Shown here one piece after another: positions 44,144-50,783 of a stretch of 64,000 nt of DNA. Made by a program: the position numbers and the translations under genes. Each line of letters opens with the position of its first letter. Position 1 is the first letter of the stretch. The DNA comes from Chryseobacterium gwangjuense. Lineage in GTDB: Bacteria > Bacteroidota > Bacteroidia > Flavobacteriales > Weeksellaceae. The notes beneath the pieces are model-generated. The model searched no databases, was not told where the DNA came from, and saw only the letters and a program-made list of their open reading frames with translations. The DNA lies in NCBI RefSeq assembly GCF_021311115.1, contig NZ_JAJTNP010000001.1, positions 310,001-374,000 of the forward strand, given 5' to 3'.

Positions 44144-46039
44144 ATGCAAAAAACACCAAATTTAGAGAGGTTATTGGAATTAATTCGCAGAGAAGACGTG
44201 ATTCTTTTTGCTGGAGCCGGTTTATCAAAATATGCCGGATATCCTATGGGAGCTCAACTTCAAAGTATTTTTTACAATAGTTTACCAGCTAGCGCAAAAG
44301 AATATATTGAACCGACACGTTCATTAGCAGATTTAACTGATGATATTTTTCACTTATATCAAAGCAATAATGAAGTTATAAATATACTGAAAGAAAATTA
44401 TGCAAAGCCACCAGAGTCTACTTTTGTCCACGATATAATTTCATCAATTCCTCATTTTAAAACAATCATAACAACAAATTATGATGGATTATTTGAAGGT
44501 GCTTACAAGGAAAATTGTGAAGTTTTATATAATAATAGTCATATTAGTTTAGCTAATCCTAAAAAAACACATATATATAAAATTCATGGACACTTAGCTG
44601 ACAGTAATTCAATAATTATTAGAAAAACAGATTATACGAATTTCTTTAACCCTAACAGCCAAAATTCCGTTTTTTGGAATGCGGTAAAGGATAAAATGGC
44701 GACAAACTGTATCCTATTTATAGGTTATTCTCTAGAAGATACTAATATCGATTTTATTTTTACTGATATTTTAAAACAACTTGGTGACAATAAAAAAGAG
44801 GTATTCTTTATTGCACCTTCGTTAACACAGCCTAAAAAGAATAAGCTAAGTAGTTATGGTATAAATTTTATTGAGGGGACTGGAGAAGAATTATTCCCTT
44901 TAATTTTCGACCATATAAATGAAAATATATTTTTAGACCTAAAAAGTAATAAAGTTTCAACTGACAGTACTTATAAATTTGCTAAAAAACTAGGATATAA
45001 TGTAACAGTTGGCACCAATACAGCCTCAAATTTTTTTATTGAAAAAATAGAAAAAATTGATGGTGTCTTACAACAGAAAGTACATTTCACAACTAAAAAT
45101 AACAAAGACTTTATTAGTAAATTAAAAAGTTTTATGGAAGGAAAAACCGCAGAAAAAAGTTTCAGAATTCCTAAAACTGAATTATCTGATTTTGTAATGC
45201 ATGTAGATAATTTCAAACTTCAAGATTTATCAGACATGGAATTTTTATACATTATGAAACTTCCTTCGTATGAAGGTAAAATTGATATTATTTTTGAAGA
45301 TGGTATGTCTGTAATGGATTTTAACGTAAAAGTATATAAAGATATAGTAGAAGGGAAAGTTGTATTGTCCTTTGAAACAGATGTAGCAAAAGGGTCTATT
45401 ACATTTATGCCAGGTGCTAAAGGAGCTAATATAAATTATGAATCTGAAATAAATGAAGTTATTAAAAATCCAAGAGTACTTTTGGAATATTATAAATCCT
45501 TTGCTAAAATTATTGAAGGAATTCGCTTTTCATTTTTGGTAAATGGAGAATCTGTCTTTACAAAAAAACTCATTGCAAATAAAATCCCAGAAGATTTAGA
45601 GTTCTATATTAACTATCTTGAACAGTTATGCAAAGTTGAAACTTTGCACATGATAAGATTTAAGGACATAAGTAGAAATGAAATTAACGAGAATAATTAT
45701 CACACACTTGAATCTATAATAGCGAAGGCGGAAAATACTTTAATTGAATTGCCATTACCACCATTAAGGGCTGTTCTGGATGAAAGTTTTGATAAAGGTT
45801 TTTTGAATATAAATCAAGAAGAGCATATAATGTTTTTTGGAGGAAATACTGAAGTAAAAGTAAATGTGCATGATAAAGAATTTAATTTAGGCTATATGAG
45901 ATCATATGTTTTTGATCCTTTTATATCAAACATGGAAGAAATCAAAAATAAAAAAGCAAAAGAAGTTTTAATTACTAATAAATCGGGCAAGAGAAAAGTA
46001 GGATTCTATGACGTTTACGAAATTCCTGGAGATAATTGA
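44144..46039 (+). CDS. SIR2-domain protein, candidate NAD-consuming defence effector
   Basis: A 631-residue protein. Residues about 8-270 are a SIR2-like domain with its NAD-site motifs: GAGLSKYAGYP (24-34), TTNYDGLFE (110-118; Asn112 and Asp114), KIHGHL (146-151; His148 catalytic) and GYSLED (194-199). Residues 280-631 are a beta-rich region I do not recognise. Stand-alone SIR2 proteins of this design in islands act as anti-phage NADases. The next two genes, a nuclease-like and an ART-like protein, follow at 42 and 0 bp, suggesting one system. Activity is inferred from motifs only. Confidence 0.85.
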   Translation: MQKTPNLERLLELIRREDVILFAGAGLSKYAGYPMGAQLQSIFYNSLPASAKEYIEPTRSLADLTDDIFHLYQSNNEVINILKENYAKPPESTFVHDIISSIPHFKTIITTNYDGLFEGAYKENCEVLYNNSHISLANPKKTHIYKIHGHLADSNSIIIRKTDYTNFFNPNSQNSVFWNAVKDKMATNCILFIGYSLEDTNIDFIFTDILKQLGDNKKEVFFIAPSLTQPKKNKLSSYGINFIEGTGEELFPLIFDHINENIFLDLKSNKVSTDSTYKFAKKLGYNVTVGTNTASNFFIEKIEKIDGVLQQKVHFTTKNNKDFISKLKSFMEGKTAEKSFRIPKTELSDFVMHVDNFKLQDLSDMEFLYIMKLPSYEGKIDIIFEDGMSVMDFNVKVYKDIVEGKVVLSFETDVAKGSITFMPGAKGANINYESEINEVIKNPRVLLEYYKSFAKIIEGIRFSFLVNGESVFTKKLIANKIPEDLEFYINYLEQLCKVETLHMIRFKDISRNEINENNYHTLESIIAKAENTLIELPLPPLRAVLDESFDKGFLNINQEEHIMFFGGNTEVKVNVHDKEFNLGYMRSYVFDPFISNMEEIKNKKAKEVLITNKSGKRKVGFYDVYEIPGDN

Positions 46040-46060
46040 ATAGTATTTTAATGTAACATC

Positions 46061-46075
46061 AATCTCACAAAGGAT
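46061..46075 (+). repeat. Variant of the AATCTCAAAAAACGAT island repeat
   Basis: AATCTCACAAAGGAT resembles the 16-mer found three times downstream (one base shorter, with substitutions). It lies 6 bp before the ATG of the nuclease-like gene. Confidence 0.45.
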
Positions 46076-46081
46076 AAAATT

Positions 46082-46510
46082 ATGGCAGAAATCCAAAGAA
46101 ATAGTACGGGCCTTTCAGGAGAATATTTTGTCGCAGCTGAACTTCTTAGGAGAGGATTTAGCGTAGGAATAACTATGGGAAACGCTAAATCAATTGATAT
46201 TCTTGCAGAAAAGGACGGCAAACAATTTATTATTCAAGTTAAAGCAATATACAAAAGAAAGAATGTGGGATGGCCAATAATGAAGGATAAAATTAATCTG
46301 AATCACTACTATATATTTGTAAATCTTAATGGAGATCAAATGTCAGCTCCTAATTTTTATATTGCTACAGGTAAGGAAGCCTATGATAAATGTAAACAAT
46401 ATTCAACTAGGGGCATTGTAGATTTATCAACACTAAATAATGATGAATTTCTTGGAAATTGGAACAAACTTAACAAGGATTCTTTTAAAAAAATCTTAAA
46501 AAACGAGTAG
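46082..46510 (+). CDS. PD-(D/E)XK nuclease-fold protein
   Basis: A 142-residue protein with the small nuclease core seen in Holliday-junction-resolvase-like and DUF4365-like proteins: a Glu in the first helix (LSGEYFVAAELLRRGF, Glu14), Asp39 in SIDILAE, and the Q-x-K motif IIQVKAI (Gln52, Lys54). That is a complete D...QxK active site. It sits between the SIR2 gene and the next small gene, whose ATG follows its stop directly. It may cut or recognise nucleic acid for the SIR2 system; a purely structural role is also possible. Confidence 0.72.
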   Translation: MAEIQRNSTGLSGEYFVAAELLRRGFSVGITMGNAKSIDILAEKDGKQFIIQVKAIYKRKNVGWPIMKDKINLNHYYIFVNLNGDQMSAPNFYIATGKEAYDKCKQYSTRGIVDLSTLNNDEFLGNWNKLNKDSFKKILKNE

Positions 46511-47053
46511 ATGAAAGACTATTACAGGTTAACCAATGTTCAGAAAGTGAATATTTCTCAAAATTTAATTGATATTCTTGAAAAAGAAATTTGTCCTTCT
46601 CCAGAGACGATTACTTTTATTTGTAATTGGATACTCACTGACCGTAGTGAAAAGTTTAAAGCTTATTATGATGTTTGGGAAATAGTTTTAAAGAATTTCT
46701 ATCCAAAAGCAAGACCAATACTAATTAGAAGCATATCTAGAAAATCCAAACACGAATATATTGCAAGTTTTACAAACTCAGCATACTCTGCCGAAAGATT
46801 TGGTGAAGGTAAAGGATATTGGATAATTTGTGATACAAAAGATTCATTAATTTCAGATATTCCAATGAATAAAAAAGGAAGTTATCGAAATACTTTTTAT
46901 CCACTTAGTGATGTTTTAAAAAAAGCTAAAGAAAAAGATGGATGGGGATTTACTCAAAGTTTTTTGAGTAAATACTCTGGAGAAGATGAATATATAATGA
47001 AAATAAACTTCTCACATATGCAACTTCTGAAATATATAAATATTGAAGATTAA
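46511..47053 (+). CDS. Hypothetical protein with possible ADP-ribosyltransferase motifs
   Basis: A 180-residue protein without a confident family. Three features resemble R-S-E class ADP-ribosyltransferases: Arg73 in PILIRSIS, the Ser-Phe-Thr at 86-88 followed by AxxF (SFTNSAYSAERFG), and an E-x-E (Glu158, Glu160) in GEDEYIMKI near the end. The Arg-to-Ser spacing (13) is short for the family, so this is a hypothesis. Its ATG follows the nuclease-like stop with no gap, so it is translated with that gene. An NAD-using transferase beside SIR2 would be notable. Confidence 0.5.
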   Translation: MKDYYRLTNVQKVNISQNLIDILEKEICPSPETITFICNWILTDRSEKFKAYYDVWEIVLKNFYPKARPILIRSISRKSKHEYIASFTNSAYSAERFGEGKGYWIICDTKDSLISDIPMNKKGSYRNTFYPLSDVLKKAKEKDGWGFTQSFLSKYSGEDEYIMKINFSHMQLLKYINIED

Positions 47054-47068
47054 ATCTCAAAGAAGGAT
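47053..47068 (+). repeat. Variant of the AATCTCAAAAAACGAT island repeat
   Basis: AATCTCAAAGAAGGAT matches the exact 16-mer at 14 positions and runs into the ATG at 47067. Confidence 0.5.
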
Positions 47069-47567
47069 GAAAACAATTTTTACCTCTTTTTGTATTTTGC
47101 TATCGACATTTTCATATAGTCAATCATTAAAATTGACTTTACGAGAACCTGATAGAAAAAAATTAGATAGTATAGTTATTAAAATGTTACAGAACAGAGA
47201 AACGGAAGATAACATTAGAGCAGTTGTTGCTAATTTTAAATTACAACATGGTCATCTTCCATCTGATGATTGGGAATATATATCATCATCTGTTAGTGCT
47301 ACAAAATACTATATAAAAAAACTAATACATACTTCTAATACATCTGATTTCTGGGTTAAAATTATCTCAAAATCAAATGAATATTCTATTGAACATTGGA
47401 AGATTTATTGTAATACAAACCAGCTGGCGATTTCTTCTGCTACAGATTATACAGCTAAAGGACTAGTAAAAGTATCTGAAGAATATGTTGGAATCCTTAA
47501 ACCAATAATACCAGATTCAATAGCTGATAGTGTTCGTGAAAATGTTTGTGAAAAACCGATTAAATAA
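47067..47567 (+). CDS. Small secreted protein, Adhesin_E-like, copy 1
   Basis: A 166-residue exported protein with signal peptide MKTIFTSFCILLSTFSYS. The second half (DDWEYISSSVSATKYYIKKL, WVKI, HWKIYCN, IIPDSIADSV) matches the island protein at 49685-50086 at the same relative positions, and resembles surface-adhesin-E-type domains. The two cysteines (IYCN and ENVCEK) could form a disulfide. The role is unknown. The start at 47067 gives a proper signal peptide; the TTG at 47043 does not. Confidence 0.68.
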   Translation: MKTIFTSFCILLSTFSYSQSLKLTLREPDRKKLDSIVIKMLQNRETEDNIRAVVANFKLQHGHLPSDDWEYISSSVSATKYYIKKLIHTSNTSDFWVKIISKSNEYSIEHWKIYCNTNQLAISSATDYTAKGLVKVSEEYVGILKPIIPDSIADSVRENVCEKPIK

Positions 47568-47650
47568 GATAGATATGGTTTACCGTAAAGAAGTTTAATT
47601 TTTAAAGATAATTTTAAAGACTGAAAATTAATACTAAATCTTAAAAAAAG

Positions 47651-48352
47651 ATGAAAGAAAAATTCGTTACTAATCGAAATATAGAACTATGGGAAAAACT
47701 ATCTGGGAAATTCACAATAGAGATAAAGCCCAATACTGTTAAAGAATATATGATCTTTGTTAAAAATAGTCATGCAATTATTTATTATAATCCAGTAAAT
47801 ATTTGTGAGGCTTCATTTACTCATGAGTTACTGCATCTAAACCTTGACTATCATGATTTCTATTTATGTTCAGCAATAAAAAGAAATATGGCCAGTGACC
47901 CATTATTCTTTACAATGTTTAATACAAGCATGACTGAACCTTTATGTAATTTTATAGAGCATAAGATGATGTTCAATGATTACAAGAAATTAGGTTATAC
48001 TGAGGATCTTTTTATTATAGATTACTTTGAAAAAAAAGTAAATCAAAAAGAAATTGATTCACTAGTAAAAAACTATAAAATAAATAATAAAATTAATGTG
48101 CGAGCTGCACACTTTTTTGTGGGTAAATTAGGCTCTCTTTTTGGTGATGTTAACACTCAACATAATTACAATCAAATATACTCGATTTTTAAAAATCTTG
48201 ATTCTGATTTATATAATTCGGTTGCTAACCTATTTGTTGAATCTTTGAAACATGACTATGAAAAAGCTGATTATCTTTACAATTATAGAGATATAGCTGA
48301 TAACTTTCATAAAAGGTTAATTAGTTGGAAAAATAATAACCAATTTACATAA
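47651..48352 (+). CDS. Hypothetical zincin-like protein (HELLH motif)
   Basis: A 233-residue soluble protein with no recognised family. HELLH at residues 58-62 in CEASFTHELLHLNLDYH is a canonical HExxH zinc site inside a helix. A Glu about 34-41 residues later (EPLCNFIEHKM) could be the third ligand, as in gluzincins. The rest is helical and lysine-rich. It could be a toxin-like or regulatory protease, or an immunity protein that kept the fold. The leader sequence TCTTAAAAAAAGAT before its ATG is a diverged copy of the island repeat. Confidence 0.62.
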   Translation: MKEKFVTNRNIELWEKLSGKFTIEIKPNTVKEYMIFVKNSHAIIYYNPVNICEASFTHELLHLNLDYHDFYLCSAIKRNMASDPLFFTMFNTSMTEPLCNFIEHKMMFNDYKKLGYTEDLFIIDYFEKKVNQKEIDSLVKNYKINNKINVRAAHFFVGKLGSLFGDVNTQHNYNQIYSIFKNLDSDLYNSVANLFVESLKHDYEKADYLYNYRDIADNFHKRLISWKNNNQFT

Positions 48353-48388
48353 TAGTAAATTCGAACGAACAATATATTGTAAATTTTC

Positions 48389-48404
48389 AATCTCAAAAAA
48401 CGAT
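48389..48404 (+). repeat. Island repeat AATCTCAAAAAACGAT, exact copy 1
   Basis: Identical to 48785-48800 and 49215-49230. Here it lies in frame at the beginning of the recombinase fragment. Confidence 0.8.
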
Positions 48405-48530
48405 AGTTCAAAAACACCGGAAGAAATTTATAAACCACTAGGGCTAACAAGAGCAACATTTTATCGTTACGCAAAAATTCTTGACAATCATACGAACGAT
48501 GAAATTAAAAAAATGCAAAGCAAAAAATAA
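48391..48530 (+). pseudogene. C-terminal fragment of a serine recombinase
   Basis: The frame read from 48390 ends at TAA 48528-48530 and gives DSSKTPEEIYKPLGLTRATF, then YRYAKILDNHTNDEIKKMQ. The EEIxK...LGLTRATFYRYAK pattern is the resolvase helix-turn-helix, and it aligns with the tail of the intact recombinase at 43531 (EEIMKAFNIGSKATFYKI). No catalytic domain is present upstream, so it is a remnant. The small gene at 48535 begins 4 bp after its stop. Confidence 0.65.
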
Positions 48531-48534
48531 TATA

Positions 48535-48786
48535 ATGAGTAATAATTTAGAACAAAGTAATCCTATTAGAGTATATGCAGAAAAGCAAGGAAAAGAATTT
48601 GCATTGGTTCAAATTGTTGATTACTACAACGAAACTTTTAGATTTGAAATTCTACTGAATGTAAAAGGTACTCTTTTTCCCAATATAGATTCTGCGAAAA
48701 AGGCAGTAGATGAATTTAAAAAATTTAATTCCACACATGATATTGATAATTTTAAATATGTCGATGTTATAGACTACAAAAAATAA
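48535..48786 (+). CDS. Small hypothetical protein
   Basis: An 83-residue soluble protein (MSNNLEQSNPIRVYAEKQGK). Predicted beta-strands (EFALVQIVDYY, FRFEILLNVKGTLF) and a helix (SAKKAVDEFKKF) suggest a compact alpha-beta fold. It has no known family that I recognise. The ATG at 48535 follows the recombinase fragment; a longer frame from 48481 overlaps that fragment and is rejected. A small-immunity-protein role is possible but unsupported. Confidence 0.55.
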   Translation: MSNNLEQSNPIRVYAEKQGKEFALVQIVDYYNETFRFEILLNVKGTLFPNIDSAKKAVDEFKKFNSTHDIDNFKYVDVIDYKK

Positions 48787-48800
48787 TCTCAAAAAACGAT
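48785..48800 (+). repeat. Island repeat AATCTCAAAAAACGAT, exact copy 2
   Basis: It overlaps the end of the 48535 gene (stop at 48784-48786) and is 3 bp before the ATG of the membrane protein at 48804. Confidence 0.8.
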
Positions 48801-48803
48801 TCG

Positions 48804-49034
48804 ATGAAAAATAAAAATTTACTCTATATGACATCTCTTCTATTCTTAATAGTGTTTCTTTTGAGTTTTATTTTAATACAGATAGAAGTGAGAAATACAT
48901 ATATTGATATTATTTACTCAGCGGTTATCTTATCAACTATGGTTACTATTGTAGCTTTATTTTTTAATCTAATACTAAATCTAAACGATAAATCTAAAAA
49001 AATGATCAAATGCAAGAAAAACAAATACTTATAG
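48804..49034 (+). CDS. Small two-helix membrane protein
   Basis: A 76-residue protein with two hydrophobic stretches, about residues 7-27 (YMTSLLFLIVFLLSFILIQI) and 39-59 (SAVILSTMVTIVALFFNLIL), and a lysine-rich tail. The start is immediately after a copy of the island repeat. No family is recognised. Its end overlaps the start of the broken gene at 49010. Confidence 0.5.
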   Translation: MKNKNLLYMTSLLFLIVFLLSFILIQIEVRNTYIDIIYSAVILSTMVTIVALFFNLILNLNDKSKKMIKCKKNKYL

Positions 49035-49206
49035 ATTATTTACCTCAAAATGGATTTTCAAATGAAGAGGGTGAAGATTATGTGTAGTTTCAGCAACTTG
49101 TGATATTTGCAGTTCTGAATATGAAACAACAGAATGGGGTGAATGGGAGAATTTAGAAGCTAGCTGCAAAAGAAGTTTTACAAGATTATATTTCCAAAAT
49201 TATTAA
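49010..49206 (+). pseudogene. Frameshifted small gene with a Cys-x2-Cys motif
   Basis: ATG 49010 opens MQEKQILIDYLPQNGFSNEE and stops at TAG 49085-49087. A second frame that begins at that point continues VSATCDICSSEYETTEWGEW to a stop at 49204-49206. Adding one base near 49084 joins them into one sensible protein of about 65 residues. The CDICSS motif suggests a small metal-binding site. Loss of one base makes this a probable pseudogene. Confidence 0.6.
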
Positions 49207-49214
49207 ATCAAATT

Positions 49215-49230
49215 AATCTCAAAAAACGAT
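49215..49230 (+). repeat. Island repeat AATCTCAAAAAACGAT, exact copy 3
   Basis: It starts 8 bp after the end of the frameshifted gene and 56 bp before the ATG of the next small gene. Spacing to copy 2 is 430 bp, and from copy 1 to copy 2 396 bp. Confidence 0.8.
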
Positions 49231-49286
49231 AAGAACTATCGAATATATTCAAAAAAAATGTTTAGACTAACTTAAAATACGAACAA

Positions 49287-49622
49287 ATGACTAAAATCAA
49301 TTACGATGCACTAAATGAAAAATTTAAGCCATTATTTTTAGAACAATATCGAAATTTTATAAATGAACAAATTGAGGAGATTAAAAACTCAAATTATTCA
49401 ATTGATATTTCAATATACTCTTCAAGAATTGTTCAAGAGCCATATAATATTGTTACGAAATTTCTACAAGATGAAAATATAGATAATCATCCAATAACAA
49501 ATGCTATTAGAAGTTTTCAACGTGATTTGGATTTTCACCTAATAATGTCAGCATTTGATGAAAGACAAAAAATGGATCATGAACTTTTTCATAAAATATG
49601 GTTGCATAATCAAAACTATTAA
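49287..49622 (+). CDS. Small hypothetical soluble protein
   Basis: A 111-residue, mostly helical acidic protein (MTKINYDALNEKFKPLFLEQ ...). No membrane segment, cysteine or known motif. It lies in a string of small orphan genes, each behind a repeat or repeat-like leader. Size and context resemble immunity or antitoxin proteins, but no partner toxin is seen next to it. Confidence 0.55.
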   Translation: MTKINYDALNEKFKPLFLEQYRNFINEQIEEIKNSNYSIDISIYSSRIVQEPYNIVTKFLQDENIDNHPITNAIRSFQRDLDFHLIMSAFDERQKMDHELFHKIWLHNQNY

Positions 49623-49684
49623 ATATACTGTAGCTGATATGATTACCTTACTTTGAGTATATGATAGTATAAATAATCAAAAAA

Positions 49685-50086
49685 ATGATGAAAAAACTTT
49701 TATTTCTCCTCTTACTTTTTCCAGGAATTACTTTTGCACAGGATGAATGGGAATATGTAGCAACAACAAATTCTGAAGACAATTACTTTATAAAAGATAT
49801 TATTAAAGAAGATAATTATAGAAGACTTTCTGTCTGGGTTAAAATACAAAAATCTGATAAAAAGGAATATTTTAAAGGACAGAAATATTATAGACCTTCA
49901 GATCGTATTCTTACAAAATGGATTATGGATTGCCAAAATAAAACTAGCAAAACACAAACATTGGTTGTTTATGATTTAAAAGGCAAAGTTAGACAATCTT
50001 CTAACGGTCCTTTTGAAGAAAGCTACATCATTCCCGATTCTATTGCAGAGAAAATTATGTCTATAGCTTGTAGAAAAATTGATTAA
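49685..50086 (+). CDS. Small secreted protein, Adhesin_E-like, copy 2
   Basis: A 133-residue exported protein with signal peptide MMKKLLFLLLLFPGITFAQ. The body DEWEYVATTNSEDNYFIKDI, VWVKIQKS, KWIMDCQ, YIIPDSIAEKIMSIACRK closely parallels the protein at 47067-47567, including the paired cysteines and the IIPDSIA motif. Both resemble surface-adhesin-E domains, which form small beta folds in Bacteroidota. Either ATG (49685 or 49688) is possible. Confidence 0.7.
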   Translation: MMKKLLFLLLLFPGITFAQDEWEYVATTNSEDNYFIKDIIKEDNYRRLSVWVKIQKSDKKEYFKGQKYYRPSDRILTKWIMDCQNKTSKTQTLVVYDLKGKVRQSSNGPFEESYIIPDSIAEKIMSIACRKID

Positions 50087-50152
50087 AAAGTAGTAAATCC
50101 TTACAAAATAAAATTTTATAGAACAATATCAAGATATTTAAATAAGCGTAAT

Positions 50153-50578
50153 ATGAAATGGACCATAAATCTAACTCTTCTTCTAATTTTGATAAATATA
50201 ATTTTTTCTTGTTCGCCAAAGGCTGAAAATGTTCAAGGAAATAATAACTCAAATATTTCTTTTACAAGTACTCCCGATGAAGAAAATGATGAAGATTTAG
50301 GAAGTAGTGGTAGTGAAGATATTGATAATTTTGCTGACTGCAAATTTGATGATGGAACTTATTCTGCAACTGTTGATTATAATAATTCTGAAACAGGTTA
50401 TTCTGCAACATATACGCTTGATGTTGATGTTCAGGACTGCCAAGTCATTCAAATTAACTTTCCTAATGATGGATACTTAGATGATGACCACATTTCTTAT
50501 GCAAATATTAGCGATGATGGGAGCGCAAGTGTTGATGGTGAAGATGGAAAAACTTATCAAATTCAAATAGACAATTAA
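50153..50578 (+). CDS. Small acidic lipoprotein
   Basis: A 141-residue lipoprotein. The signal peptide ends in the lipobox IIFSC (Cys20). A low-complexity acidic linker follows (residues about 40-58, rich in Asp, Glu, Ser), then a beta domain of about 80 residues (FDDGTYSATVDYNN, YSATYTLDVDV, VIQINFPNDGYLDDDHI) with two cysteines likely paired. This domain type occurs as small orphan lipoproteins in Flavobacteriia. It should be anchored in a membrane, facing periplasm or surface. Confidence 0.7.
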   Translation: MKWTINLTLLLILINIIFSCSPKAENVQGNNNSNISFTSTPDEENDEDLGSSGSEDIDNFADCKFDDGTYSATVDYNNSETGYSATYTLDVDVQDCQVIQINFPNDGYLDDDHISYANISDDGSASVDGEDGKTYQIQIDN

Positions 50579-50616
50579 TAAGTCAATACAAAATCTAAAA
50601 AACGCTTAATTAAACT

Positions 50617-50712
50617 TTAATTTAAATTCCGAAATTCATTAGGTGTAACGCCAGTCCTCTGCTTGAATAATCGAATAAAATGCTGTGGATAACCAGTGAC
50701 AGAAGAAGAATA
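50617..50712 (-). pseudogene. AraC-family regulator C-terminal fragment
   Basis: On the minus strand 50712-50617 reads SSVTGYPQHFIRLFKQ then RTGVTPNEFRNLN and a stop. This is the end of an AraC DNA-binding domain (second HTH plus the GVTPNEFR tail). The frame is closed upstream by a TGA at 50715-50713 and nothing else of the gene is present. It marks an insertion or deletion scar inside the island. Confidence 0.75.
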
Positions 50713-50783
50713 TCATAAATAATTAATTTTTCTTTTATTATGGAAGATGATTGAAAGTGAAAAGTAATAACTTTAAAAATTCT

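Noticed and set aside
46061..49230. The 16-bp repeats as a CRISPR array or integron attC sites
   Set aside because: Spacing is about 400 bp with genes between, there are no cas or intI genes, and the motif is not a palindrome.
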